In this document: piece by piece, positions 49,977 to 58,684 of the stretch | How the letters are laid out: every line of letters begins with the position of its first letter | Position numbering within the stretch: position 1 is the stretch's first letter | Assembly: GCA_958295495.1 (NCBI GenBank) | Contig: OY282352.1 | Span: forward strand, 1,674,001 to 1,738,000 | Length of the DNA stretch: 64,000 nucleotides | Reading direction: 5' to 3' | Source: an uncultured Latescibacterota bacterium | Lineage (GTDB): Bacteria; Latescibacterota; UBA2968; UBA8231 | Program-made: the position numbers and the translations under genes | Notes under the pieces: generated by a model | Database searches by the model: none | The model's input: the letters and a program-made list of their open reading frames with translations, nothing else | What the model was told of the DNA's origin: nothing

Positions 49977-50975
49977 GTGATCCAACTCGCGCCCCCATAC
50001 CTATTATTCCTCGGCGACGCCTCCGACCAGCTAGCCGCCAAAACGGCCGTTGGCGTCGCCCACTGGCGGCCCGAACAGTGCCTTGGTCAGCTCCGCCTTC
50101 CCGACTGCCACGCCGACCTCGGGCTGCCCGACCAAACCCTCGCCGAAGCCCGCGTCGCTGGCGCCCGCACTCTCATCATCGGCGTCGTCAATCGCGGCGG
50201 CACCATCTCCGACCTCTGGCGCGAGACCCTCTTGCAGGCCATTGACCTCGGCTACGATCTCGCCAGTGGCCTGCACACGCGCCTTAGCACCATCCCCGGC
50301 TTGGCCGACCGCGCCCGCGCAAAGGGCACTCGCCTCGTGGATGTGCGCTTTTCCGACCGCGCTTTTCCCATTGCAACCGGCGTCAAACGCCCGGGCAAAC
50401 GCCTGCTCACCGTCGGCACCGACTGCTCGGTCGGCAAGATGTTCGCCGCGCTGGCCATCGAGCGCGAGATGCAGGCGCGGGGCATGGCCTGCACCTTCCG
50501 CGCCACCGGCCAAACCGGCATCTTCATCGCCGGGACGGGCGTTGCCGTTGACGCCGTGGTGTCCGACTTCCTCGCTGGAGCCGCCGAGGCCCTGACCCCG
50601 GCCAACCACCCCGAGCACTGGGACCTAGTCGAAGGCCAAGGTTCGCTGTTCCACGCCTCCTATGCCGGCGTGTCGCTGGGCCTCATGCACGGTGCCCAGC
50701 CCGACGCGCTCGTCCTCTGCCACGATCCCAATCGCCCCCATATACGCGGCCTGCCCGAATACCGGCTGCCCGATCTGCTCAACTGCATTCGCCTCAACGA
50801 GCAGTGCGGTCGGCTCACCAACCCAGCCTGCCGCACCGTTGGCATTGCGGTCAACACCTCGCACTTGCCGGAAAACCGCGCCTCCGAACTGCTCAAAGCC
50901 GTAGAACGCCAAACCGGCCTGCCCGCAGTCGATCCGCTGCGCCAAGGGGCCGCGCGCCTAGTTGATGCCCTGTGA
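49977..50975 (+). CDS. dgcN: DUF1611-family protein, DgcN-like D-glutamate N-acetyltransferase
   Basis: The 332-residue protein starts IQLAPPYLLFLGDASDQLAAKTAVG, continues with GVVNRGGTISD and a P-loop-like GTDCSVGKM (147-155), then GTGVAVDAVVSDFLAGAAE and EGQGSLFHASYAGVS. These are DUF1611 signatures. Members paired with an enolase-superfamily epimerase have been shown to N-acetylate D-glutamate, with DgcA then epimerising it, so D-Glu is converted to L-Glu. The same pairing exists here with a GTGA overlap. GTG at 49977 is chosen for its fit to the family start. Confidence 0.8.
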   Translation: MIQLAPPYLLFLGDASDQLAAKTAVGVAHWRPEQCLGQLRLPDCHADLGLPDQTLAEARVAGARTLIIGVVNRGGTISDLWRETLLQAIDLGYDLASGLHTRLSTIPGLADRARAKGTRLVDVRFSDRAFPIATGVKRPGKRLLTVGTDCSVGKMFAALAIEREMQARGMACTFRATGQTGIFIAGTGVAVDAVVSDFLAGAAEALTPANHPEHWDLVEGQGSLFHASYAGVSLGLMHGAQPDALVLCHDPNRPHIRGLPEYRLPDLLNCIRLNEQCGRLTNPACRTVGIAVNTSHLPENRASELLKAVERQTGLPAVDPLRQGAARLVDAL

Positions 50976-51952
50976 CCCGATTCTCCATTCGCGGTGAGCA
51001 CTTTTCCCTCGCCCAGACCTTCACCATCTCGCGCGGTGCCAAGACCACCGCCGCCGTCGTCGTCGTCGAGCTGAGCCGCGACGGCTGTATTGGCCGCGGC
51101 GAGTGCGTCCCTTATCCCCGCTACAACGAAAGCGTGGCCGGAACCATAGGCGCGCTAGAGTCGCTGCGCCCCCAAGTAGAAGCCGGCCTCGACCGGGCGG
51201 CATTGCAACGCGCGCTGCCGCCCGGCGCAGCCCGCAACGCCTTGGACTGCGCCCTGTGGGACCTAAAAGCCAAACTCAGCGGCCGCCCGGCTTATGAACT
51301 GGCCGGCCTAGCGGCACCGCGCCCGGTAGCGACAGCCTACACCCTCTCGCTCGACGATCCAGAGGTCATGGGTCGGGCCGCTGCCCAGCACGCCGACCGC
51401 CCTCTGCTCAAGATCAAACTCGCCGGTCGCGACGACCTCGACCGCGTCGCCGCGATCCGCGCCAACGCCCCAGACTCAACCCTGATCGTCGATGCCAACG
51501 AAGGCTGGTCCCCCGCTCAAGTCGAGCCGCTCTCGGTTGCACTGGCTGACTTGGGCGTCGCACTCATCGAACAGCCTTTACCCGCCGCCCAAGACGCCCT
51601 ACTCGCCGATCTCGAACACCCGATCCCCTTCTGCGCCGACGAATCCTGCCACACCGCCACCGATCTCGCAGAACTGGCCTCCCGCTATGAATGCGTCAAC
51701 CTCAAGCTCGACAAGACCGGCGGCTTCAGTGAGGGCCTGCGCTTGGCAGCCGAGGCGCACACGCGCGGATTGGACCTGATGGTCGGCTGCATGATCGCCA
51801 CCTCGCTGGCCATGGCACCAGCTATACTGCTGGCGCAGCAAGCCCGCTTCGTCGATCTCGACGGCCCCCTGCTTCTGCAAAAGGATCGGGAACACGGGCT
51901 GCGCTACGAAGGCAGTCTCCTCCATCCGCCCCAGACTCAACTCTGGGGGTAG
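50972..51952 (+). CDS. dgcA: Enolase-superfamily dipeptide-epimerase-like protein, DgcA-like N-acetyl-D-glutamate racemase
   Basis: The 326-residue protein has the muconate-lactonizing subgroup motifs: a capping domain (RGECVPYPRYNES), LLKIKL (acid/base Lys), IVDANEGW and IEQPLP and CADESCH for the metal, and LKLDKTGG (second Lys). L-Ala-D/L-Glu epimerases have the same pattern. Adjacency to dgcN favours N-acetyl-glutamate over dipeptides as substrate, but both remain possible. GTG start overlapping the dgcN stop. Confidence 0.82.
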   Translation: MTRFSIRGEHFSLAQTFTISRGAKTTAAVVVVELSRDGCIGRGECVPYPRYNESVAGTIGALESLRPQVEAGLDRAALQRALPPGAARNALDCALWDLKAKLSGRPAYELAGLAAPRPVATAYTLSLDDPEVMGRAAAQHADRPLLKIKLAGRDDLDRVAAIRANAPDSTLIVDANEGWSPAQVEPLSVALADLGVALIEQPLPAAQDALLADLEHPIPFCADESCHTATDLAELASRYECVNLKLDKTGGFSEGLRLAAEAHTRGLDLMVGCMIATSLAMAPAILLAQQARFVDLDGPLLLQKDREHGLRYEGSLLHPPQTQLWG

Positions 51953-51956
51953 GCTG

Positions 51957-52014
51957 GAGTGGTCAGTCCCCATACACCCTCTATGGAGAAGGGACTAATC
52001 ACTGGCCACTAATT
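51957..52014. repeat. Short inverted/heptameric repeat
   Basis: AGTGGTCAGTCCC and GGGACTAATCACT are near-perfect inverted repeats, followed by ACTGGCCACTAAT. The words AGTGGTC and AATCACTGGCC also occur together at 14789-14807, so this is probably a dispersed STRR-like repeat. Confidence 0.5.
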
Positions 52015-52070
52015 GGACGCAGGTAGCGATTGAGTGTATTCTTCCCCAACGAACCGCAAATATCAATCTA

Positions 52071-53039
52071 ATGAGCAACGCACTCCTATTGTTTGCCCAA
52101 GGGCTGGACGAGGCCGCGCTGCAACGCGCTGTACCGCCGGCCATCCGGCCAAAGCAGATCGAGCCGTTGGCATGGCGTGGCGAGCAGTTCTCGTTTGGCG
52201 TACCTCCCGCAGCGCTAGAAGGCGCGCTAGAAATCCTGCCGTGCCTCTCGGTCTTCTACGGCGGCGCGTGGGGCTATCAGTTCGCGATGGAATGGGAAAC
52301 CAAAGCCGGCAATAGCAGCCGGGCCGTCCTCGACCCGATCGGCTCGTTTGTCGGGGCCGAAGTGGGCGCGGCAAATGAGGCGGTCGCAGCGGATATCGAC
52401 CTCCTGCGCATCCGCACCCCCTTGCAAGCGGCCACCTTGCACCTGCGCGTTCAAGGCGTCGCCCCCACAGTCCCGGCCTTGCTCTCGGTCTCGGTGCGCC
52501 GCAAGGGCACCGTGCCCGCTCCAACCCTCGCCAGCCGAGATACGGCCCTCGCGGTGCCGCCGCAAAGCCAGATGGCACTGCGGCCCGAGCTGGCTTCCCG
52601 CGTCTGTTCGCCAACCAGCGTCGCCATGCTCCTCGCGTACTACGGCCATAGCGCGGACCCCTACGAAGTGATTGCAGAGGCGCGCCACCAGCCCAGCGGG
52701 CTATATGGCGTGTGGCCGGCCAATCTCCACGCCGCCGCCCGCCGGGGCCTCTTGGGCTATCTATTGCACTTTCCTTCTTGGGCGGCGGCGCACGCGCTGC
52801 TCGACGCGGGCTTTCCCATTATTGCCTCCGTGCGCTACGAGGTGGGCGAGCTGAGCCGGGCAGCCATTGAGCGGACATCTGGGCACTTGCTGGTCGTGCG
52901 GGGTTGCGCGGGGGATACCGTACTGGTCAACGATCCGGCTGCTGCCACCGAGATCGCACGAGAGTACGACCTAGAGGAATTCTGCAAAGTCTGGTTGGAG
53001 CGCAGCGCCGTGGGCTACGTGCTCTTTCCGCCGTTGTAA
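52071..53039 (+). CDS. C39-family cysteine peptidase
   Basis: The 322-residue protein has a beta-rich N-terminal domain (1-160) without signal peptide, then a papain-like C39 domain: SQMALRPELASRVCSPTSVAMLLAYYG with catalytic C179, GHLLVVRGC with H272, and VNDPAA with N287/D288. This form is common as uncharacterised C39-like peptidases in FCB and actinobacterial genomes. Its place between dgcA and a PfkB kinase suggests peptide or cell-wall-fragment use, but that is inference. Confidence 0.75.
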   Translation: MSNALLLFAQGLDEAALQRAVPPAIRPKQIEPLAWRGEQFSFGVPPAALEGALEILPCLSVFYGGAWGYQFAMEWETKAGNSSRAVLDPIGSFVGAEVGAANEAVAADIDLLRIRTPLQAATLHLRVQGVAPTVPALLSVSVRRKGTVPAPTLASRDTALAVPPQSQMALRPELASRVCSPTSVAMLLAYYGHSADPYEVIAEARHQPSGLYGVWPANLHAAARRGLLGYLLHFPSWAAAHALLDAGFPIIASVRYEVGELSRAAIERTSGHLLVVRGCAGDTVLVNDPAAATEIAREYDLEEFCKVWLERSAVGYVLFPPL

Positions 53040-53046
53040 CGGTACT

Positions 53047-53904
53047 ATGGACAAAGCAAACTTCACTTGCATCGTCTTCGGCGAGATCCTCTACGACTGC
53101 TTCCCCGACCGCACCTGCTTGGGGGGGGCCTCCCTAAACTTCGCTTGGAACCTGCGCCAGCTCGGCTTTCCCGTGGCCATGGTCAGCGCCGTGGGGCGCG
53201 ACGAACTAGGGCGGCAGGCGCGGGGCTTTCTCCGGTGCGCCCACATCGATCAGCAATGGGTCGCCGACCGGCCCGAGCCTACGGGCACGGTTGATGTATT
53301 ACTCGACGCTGGGCAACCCTCCTATACCATCCGCGCTGGCGTAGCCTGGGACTATATCAAAACTAAGCCCTCGCTGGACCGGCCCCCCGACCTGATCTAC
53401 TATGGCACGGCCGCGCAACGCAGCCCGGCCAATCGTCCGGGGCTAGAGCACTTGCTGGCAGCCAAGCCCCGACATCGGTTTTTCGACGTCAACCTGCGCG
53501 AGGGCTGTTATACGCCGCAGACTGTGCGCTTTGGCCTCGAAGCGGCAACCATTGTCAAACTCAACGACGAGGAATGGGAGGCCGTGCGGGACATCGTCGC
53601 GGTCGCCACACCCGCCGACTTGCTCGCCCGCTACGCGCTGGACTGCCTAGCGATTACCTTCGGCGGCGAAGGTGCCCAACTCCACATTCCGGGGGCTTCG
53701 TGCGCCGCACGGCCCGCACCCGCGTCCGTCGTCGATGCGGTCGGGGCTGGCGATGCCTTTAGCGGGGTTCTGGCCGCCAGCACCCTGCTCGGCACTGACC
53801 CGCAACAGGCCCTCGACTTAGCGTGTGCCGCCGGTGCCAGCGCAGTGCAGCACTCAGGAGCCCATTGTCCACTACCCGAAGCCGTGAAGGCGGCGTTTGC
53901 TTAG
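53047..53904 (+). CDS. PfkB-family carbohydrate kinase (fructokinase-like)
   Basis: The 285-residue protein shows FGEILYDCFP, the LGGASLNFAWNLRQLG sugar-binding start, VGRDELG, and VDAVGAGDAFSGVLAA with the catalytic Asp and anion hole. It is slightly short for the family. The phosphorylated sugar is unknown. It starts seven bases after the peptidase gene. Its TAG stop is formed by the left end of a family B repeat element. Confidence 0.82.
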   Translation: MDKANFTCIVFGEILYDCFPDRTCLGGASLNFAWNLRQLGFPVAMVSAVGRDELGRQARGFLRCAHIDQQWVADRPEPTGTVDVLLDAGQPSYTIRAGVAWDYIKTKPSLDRPPDLIYYGTAAQRSPANRPGLEHLLAAKPRHRFFDVNLREGCYTPQTVRFGLEAATIVKLNDEEWEAVRDIVAVATPADLLARYALDCLAITFGGEGAQLHIPGASCAARPAPASVVDAVGAGDAFSGVLAASTLLGTDPQQALDLACAAGASAVQHSGAHCPLPEAVKAAFA

Positions 53905-54020
53905 AAGCGGTCTTAACACTCGCGTCGGGCCGCAGGGGTCCTTGGGGAGGGCGTCTCGCCCGCACCCCCAAGCCATCTGGGGCCGCAGAGGACGGCACGA
54001 GGGGTTTTCAGACCGCTTCT
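53903..54020. repeat. MITE-like inverted-repeat element, family B, first of a tandem pair
   Basis: AGAAGCGGTCT (53903-53913) and AGACCGCTTCT (54010-54020) are perfect 11-bp inverted repeats. The interior holds GGGCGTCTCGCCC, the family palindrome, and ends GAGGGGTTTTC. There is no coding content. It directly abuts, and partly forms, the stop codon of the PfkB gene. Confidence 0.8.
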
Positions 54021-54022
54021 TG

Positions 54023-54166
54023 GAAGCGGTCTGGAAATTCCGGGTTCGGCCCTCAAGCGCGTCAAAGAGTCTGGGAGCGCGGGCGTCTCGCCCGCGAAAA
54101 TCGCTCCATCCGAGGACCTCTCGACCACCCGGCAACGCGGCTCGACGGGATTTTTAGACCGCTTCT
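54023..54166. repeat. MITE-like inverted-repeat element, family B, second of a tandem pair
   Basis: GAAGCGGTCT (54023-54032) and AGACCGCTTCT (54156-54166) flank an interior with GCGGGCGTCTCGCCCGC. The interior differs from the first copy elsewhere, so the pair arose from two insertions or an old duplication. It ends 30 bases before the amidohydrolase start. Confidence 0.8.
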
Positions 54167-54196
54167 CAACCACTTATCAGCGAAAGGCTTTGCGCC

Positions 54197-55144
54197 ATGC
54201 AGACCCCCATTCTCCTGTGCGACCCCCACTTCCACCTCTGGGACCTCGCCGAGCGGCCCAACCCCAACCTCGGTGTTGTCATGCCGGCGTACCGGGCCGC
54301 CGACTACGCCCAAGACATGAGCGAACTGCCCCCTGCATTGCAGCGGGTCAGCGGCGTCCACGTCGAAACGGTCGTCGGCCAAGTCGTAGGTGGCATCCCC
54401 GTCGATACCGTAGAGGAAACCCGCTGGGTGCGCGACCAACTCGAACCAACTGCTGCCGAACAGCCCTTTGGCATCGTCGCGTACGTGCATTTGGAGCGCG
54501 ACATCGCCGCGGCCGAGCGCACCATTGAACAACATCTAGAGGCCGCTAAGGGCCGTCTGCGCGGCGTGCGCATGATCCTCAATCACCATCCCGACAATCC
54601 CGACCTGACCTGGCCGCAGGTAGAAGACGGCGTCTTGCAGAGCAACCGCTTCCGCGCCGGTTTAGCCCTCCTAGAGCGCCACAACCTCGCCTTCGACCTC
54701 TCCTGCAATCCCCACCAAGTGGCCGACGCGGTCGCGGTTTTCCGCGACTTCCCCGGCCTCCGCGTCGTCGCTAACCACCTCGGCTTCCTCCACGACGGCG
54801 AGGACCAAGCGCACGAGGATCTCTGGCGCGAAAGCATGGCCGCGCTGGCCGCCCTGCCCAATGTCTATATGAAGCTGTCTATGGCGTGGTTTGCACGGGA
54901 CGCCTTCCACGAGGATGCGGCCAAAGAGGCCAAAGTCGCCGCGGTGGTCCAAGAGCTGATTGACCGCTTTGGCTGTGACCGCTGCATGTTTGCCAGCAAT
55001 TATCCCGTCGATAAACTGCGGGGCATTAGCATCGGCTATCTCTACGCCAAGTTCCTCGAGTGGAGCACTGGCTTTTCGGACGATGAGCGCCGGGCACTCT
55101 TCCACGACTCAGCTCTCAGTGCCTATGGGCCGCTTGTGCAATAG
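54197..55144 (+). CDS. Amidohydrolase-2 family lactonase-like enzyme
   Basis: The 315-residue TIM-barrel protein starts ILLCDPHFHLWDL (HxH metal motif), has GVRMILNHHPDNP, AFDLSCNPHQ, VVANHLGF and MFASNYPVD with the final Asp. Relatives include L-fuconolactonase and 2-pyrone-4,6-dicarboxylate lactonase. A sugar-lactone substrate fits the nearby mannonate dehydratase, but this is inference. Promoter and ribosome-binding site (GCGAAAGG) lie between it and the family B repeats. Confidence 0.78.
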   Translation: MQTPILLCDPHFHLWDLAERPNPNLGVVMPAYRAADYAQDMSELPPALQRVSGVHVETVVGQVVGGIPVDTVEETRWVRDQLEPTAAEQPFGIVAYVHLERDIAAAERTIEQHLEAAKGRLRGVRMILNHHPDNPDLTWPQVEDGVLQSNRFRAGLALLERHNLAFDLSCNPHQVADAVAVFRDFPGLRVVANHLGFLHDGEDQAHEDLWRESMAALAALPNVYMKLSMAWFARDAFHEDAAKEAKVAAVVQELIDRFGCDRCMFASNYPVDKLRGISIGYLYAKFLEWSTGFSDDERRALFHDSALSAYGPLVQ

Positions 55145-55299
55145 CCACGAGTGCAACAGAGAGCCCTCAAGGCTCTCTGAGACGCGGACATTGATGGCAT
55201 ACCAGCGCAAACCTTATCGAGGTTTTTTCGCGGTGGTTATGGCATTGATCACAACAGTAGAGACGACCCAGTTTTTCACAGCACAGGATCCAATCTATA

Positions 55300-55395
55300 A
55301 ACGCTAGATGAGAAGACCATTTCTGCTACCATATTGGCAACTCCGTGTAGCACAATACAGGCTGCAATTGAACGAGATCGTTCATAGCCGAGCCC
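55300..55395 (-). pseudogene. Fragment resembling the C-terminal helix pair of a CPBP (CAAX-like) membrane protease
   Basis: On the minus strand, codons for GYERSRSIAACIVLHGVANMVAEM resemble the conserved last motif of CPBP proteases (E-R-t-g-S-i..a-i..H..-N). Nothing upstream belongs to the family. It lies back to back with the FlgD-type fragment, so a recombination junction near 55390 is likely. Confidence 0.35.
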
Positions 55396-55797
55396 GAGCT
55401 CAAGCAGCAGGTCGCCCCGGGCAACGCGACGTTCCGCTTTGGCGGCGACGTAGTATCGGTGCACACTCCCATGGGCGGCGGCCTCATCAGCCGGGTGCAG
55501 GCTACGCTAGCGACCTTTACGCCCAATGGCGACGGCGTCAACGACCACGTCGCCATTGGGTATGAATTGCGCGACTTGGAGAGCCCGCGGCCGATCCGCT
55601 TGCGGCTCTACGACCTGTCCGGCCGACTAGTGCGGCAAATCGCGGCTAGCAGCAGCAGCGGCCGCTTTACCCAAACATGGAACGGGCGCGACGAACAGGG
55701 CGCACTCGTGCCGCCCGGCCTGTACCTCTATCAGCTTGCTTGGGACACCGACAAGGGCCGCGAAGTGGCCAATGGGATGGTGGGCGTGGCGTACTAG
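55396..55797 (+). pseudogene. Orphan C-terminal domain of a FlgD-type surface protein
   Basis: The frame, open from 55372, matches the last 130 residues of the proteins at 42251 and 58685: a QQVAPGNATF segment before, then TFTPNGDGVNDHVAIGYEL, LRLYDLSGRLVRQI, WNGRDEQGALVPPGLYLYQLAW and a terminal VGVAY. The N-terminal 600 residues are absent and no signal peptide exists. It is most simply the 3' remnant of a third paralogue. Confidence 0.65.
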
Positions 55798-55989
55798 GCT
55801 GGAGAACTTGACATTGACTAGCGGCCCTGTAAGTATAACTGGGAGCCGAGTGCCCGGTCACCGCTTCACCGCGCCGCAGGCGTGAACAGTACGCATCCGC
55901 CGATGGCTTCGACGCTGAGTCCGCCGAAACGCCGCAGTGTCTGGCCGGCTATATCGGGCTCGGGCGCGCCATTGAGTAGCACGGTCCTA

Positions 55990-56560
55990 AACACAGGAGC
56001 TGTACCATGCTTATTCATAACGCGTCACCGTATCGACCTCATCAGTCGTTTGGTGTGTGCGCTGATTCAAGTGCGTTCGGTCAATATGAAAAAACTCGCC
56101 TGTAGCCTATCGGGTCACGCCCAAATCGTATAGTCACTATCGCCGTCTCCAGCGTTTTTTCAGCAGCGGATTCTCTCCTTCGGTGTTTACCCCGTTGATT
56201 GTATCCAAGGTCGTTTGCCCCGGCCAACAACAGCTCTTGGTCATGGATCGCACCCATTGGCGGTTGGGTCGCACCGATCTGGATGTGTTGTGTGTCGGCT
56301 TGGTTTACCAAGGGGTCTCGATTCCGTTGGCATATCAATCGTTGCAAAAGCCGGGCAACTCCAACACCTCCGAACGCAAGCGCCTCCTGACGAAGGTGTT
56401 GGCCTACCTCGATCCCCGCGTATGCTGCGTCGTCGCCGACCGCGAGTTTATCGGTCGAGCGTGGTTCGCCTTTTTGCTGGAGCAACCGATTACGACTATA
56501 CGAGTTGTAGCCATAGAAATACTCCTAGGATTGGATCGCTTTAGAGTTGTCAAATTTCAA
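55990..56560 (+). pseudogene. IS4-family transposase remnant with frameshift
   Basis: The first part in one frame reads HRIDLISRLVCALIQVRSVNMKKLA. At about 56130 the similarity moves to another frame: SHYRRLQRFF, then LVMDRTHWRLGRTDLDVLCVGLVYQGVSIPLAYQSL, KPGNSNTSERKRLLTKVL and CVVADREFIG. The DRTHW and VADREF motifs supply the first two DDE aspartates. The C-terminal catalytic part is lost after about 56510. No clear inverted repeats bound it. Confidence 0.75.
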
Positions 56561-56798
56561 AACCGTACCTCTGCCGCCGCAGCGACTGCAATGTTGGGTG
56601 ATTTACCATCTTCCGGTTCGTCCTTCCGACGGGCGGAACAGCCGGTTCCGCTTCAGGGCTACAAGCATACATGAAACGATAAAAGGCTTGATTTAGCGCA
56701 CCCTGCCGCAAGCCACGTCCCTTCCTTACAGACGACGCGGCGATTGCGGCTTACGGCCTGTTTGCCTAATCTGAGTATCTTCCCTAAGCGGAACGGCC

Positions 56799-57296
56799 AT
56801 GAACGCAGAGCAATTCGACCATACCCAATGGTGCGACAGCACGGGCGCGCCTCTGACGAAAATGCCCGACCGGCTCGGCGTGGCGACCAATGGCTTTATC
56901 CGCGACAAGACCGGCAAAATCCTGCTGCAACAACGCGCGGACAACGGCTTTTGGGGCCTGCCCGGCGGCCAAGTCGAACTCGGCGAGTCCGTCGAGCAGG
57001 GCGTGGTGCGCGAAGTGTATGAGGAAACGGGCTTAGAGGTGCGCGTCGAGCGGCTAATTGGGATTTACTCCAGGCCAGAAAGCTACCCGTTCATGCGCTA
57101 TCCCAACGGCACCATCGTCCACTACGTCACCCACGTCTTTATCTGCGAACCCATTGCCGGCGCATTGCGGCTCTCCGCAGAAAGCACGGACATCGGCTAT
57201 TTTGCCGCCGATGCCCTGCCCGTCCAGACCTTGCTCTCGCACCGCATCCGCATTGAGGACGCGCTGACCGGCCTAGTGTACCCGTTTGTTCGCTGA
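56799..57296 (+). CDS. NUDIX hydrolase
   Basis: The 165-residue protein carries a complete NUDIX box, [24 protein letters not shown] split at residues 51-74, with the REVYEE metal ligands. The N-terminal segment ([29 protein letters not shown]) is not family-typical for MutT. The substrate is unknown; nucleotide sugars or nucleoside diphosphates are plausible. It stands between the transposase remnant and mannonate dehydratase. Confidence 0.85.
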   Translation: MNAEQFDHTQWCDSTGAPLTKMPDRLGVATNGFIRDKTGKILLQQRADNGFWGLPGGQVELGESVEQGVVREVYEETGLEVRVERLIGIYSRPESYPFMRYPNGTIVHYVTHVFICEPIAGALRLSAESTDIGYFAADALPVQTLLSHRIRIEDALTGLVYPFVR

Positions 57297-57379
57297 ACCA
57301 TGTTGACCTCACCTCGCCCAACAGCAGATATTTCTTTTTCGCTCGCCCCAACCTTCACCTCCCCAAGAAGAGGAACGAT

Positions 57380-58357
57380 ATGATCAAAATTGCCGAAGTC
57401 CTGCCCGATCACCCCACGCCGCTGTGGAGGATGGTCAAGCAATGCGGCGTTGACCACGTGGTCGGCGGTTTCTCCACACCCGGCGACCCCGCCGAAATCC
57501 ACCCCGAGCAACGGCCCTGGAGCTACACCAGCCTCGTGCGGATGAAAACCGCGTTTAACGATGGCGGCTTCTCCCTCGACGTCATTGAGGCCCGCCCACC
57601 GCTCAACAAGGCCAAGCTCGGCCTCGCAGACCGCGACGAGGAGATCGAATACGCCTGCGAGCTGATTCGCAACATGGGCAGGGTGGGCATTCCGGTCTGG
57701 TGTCCCGAGTGGATGCCCGTGCTCAACTGGACTCGCACCTCAATGGCTGCGCCCGGGCGCGGCGGCGCCATGGTCACCGGCTTTGACAACGAGCTGATGA
57801 AAAACGCGCCCCTGACCGACGCCGGCGTCGTCACCGAAGAGCAGCTTTGGGACAATTTGAAGTACTTCCTCGAAAAGGTCGTGCCGGTCGCCGAGGAAGC
57901 TGGCGTCAAACTCGCCATGCACCCGGACGACCCGCCGCTGTCGCCCCTCCGCGGCATGGGGCGGATCATGCGTAGCGTCGAAAACTACCAGAAGCTCATC
58001 GCCCTAGTGCCCAGCCCCGCCAATGGCATCTGCCTGTGCCAAGGCAACTTTACCCTGATGACCGACGATTTGCCCGAGGTCATCCGCCACTTTGGCGACC
58101 GCATCTACTTCGTCCACTTCCGCGATGTGCGCGGCACGCCCGAAAAGTTCGTCGAAACCTTCCACGACGAAGGCAAGACCGACATGCGCGCCTGCATGGA
58201 AGCCTACCGCGACATCGGCTTTGAAGGCGTCCTGCGCCCCGACCACGTGCCGACGATGGAAGGCGACCGCAACGACAGCCCGGGCTATTCGTCAATCGGG
58301 CGCTTGTTTGCCATTGGCTATATCAAGGGGCTACGCGAGGCCGTGTACGCAAATTAA
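57380..58357 (+). CDS. uxuA: Mannonate dehydratase (UxuA family)
   Basis: The 325-residue TIM-barrel protein shows [43 protein letters not shown] split around residue 100, [28 protein letters not shown] and [11 protein letters not shown], the UxuA metal and substrate motifs. It dehydrates D-mannonate to 2-keto-3-deoxygluconate in glucuronate breakdown. It is shorter than the 394-residue E. coli enzyme, as in many non-enterobacterial forms. AGAGGAACG precedes the ATG. No uxaC or kdgK is adjacent. Confidence 0.88.
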   Translation: MIKIAEVLPDHPTPLWRMVKQCGVDHVVGGFSTPGDPAEIHPEQRPWSYTSLVRMKTAFNDGGFSLDVIEARPPLNKAKLGLADRDEEIEYACELIRNMGRVGIPVWCPEWMPVLNWTRTSMAAPGRGGAMVTGFDNELMKNAPLTDAGVVTEEQLWDNLKYFLEKVVPVAEEAGVKLAMHPDDPPLSPLRGMGRIMRSVENYQKLIALVPSPANGICLCQGNFTLMTDDLPEVIRHFGDRIYFVHFRDVRGTPEKFVETFHDEGKTDMRACMEAYRDIGFEGVLRPDHVPTMEGDRNDSPGYSSIGRLFAIGYIKGLREAVYAN

Positions 58358-58383
58358 AGCCTGCTGCAAGCTCACTTGGTTAG

Positions 58384-58492
58384 ACTGGATGTCACGCCTA
58401 AAGGCGCGGTGAAGCCCGCTTGCGCGGGAATGACCGCGGTCGTTGGGTACGCCAGCGGCCATTCGTCACTTCCGCGAAAGCGGGAGTCCAGT
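58384..58492. repeat. REP-like palindromic repeat
   Basis: Outer ACTGGA (58384-58389) and TCCAGT (58487-58492) enclose CCCGCTTGCGCGGGAATGAC and CTTCCGCGAAAGCGGGAG hairpins, the type of palindrome often scattered between bacterial genes. It follows the uxuA stop and could act as a terminator or mRNA 3' stabiliser. Confidence 0.6.
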
Positions 58493-58511
58493 GGATTCAG
58501 GCCATAAACGT

Positions 58512-58561
58512 ACTGATGTTACGCACGACCATCTAGTGCCAAGACGCTACGTAACGTCAGT
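58512..58561. repeat. Short family A inverted-repeat element
   Basis: ACTGATGTTACGCA (58512-58525) and TACGTAACGTCAGT (58548-58561) match at 12 of 14 positions as inverted repeats, with only 22 bases between. Another right-end-like TTAACGTCAGT lies at about 58609-58619. The rest of 58562-58684 shows no gene. Confidence 0.65.
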
Positions 58562-58684
58562 TTGTAACGGATGGTAGGTCTCATCTAGTTCGCGTACCTA
58601 GAAACTGCTTAACGTCAGTCAGTCCATTAAGGCAACAAACGTAGTTGAAAGACCTCTCAGGCGTCATTTAGCGGAAAAATCCAA

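Noticed and set aside
55882-56133. Independent 83-codon gene before the transposase remnant
   Set aside because: Its second half reads as the N-terminal part of the same IS4-type transposase in another frame, so it is better explained as part of the broken gene.
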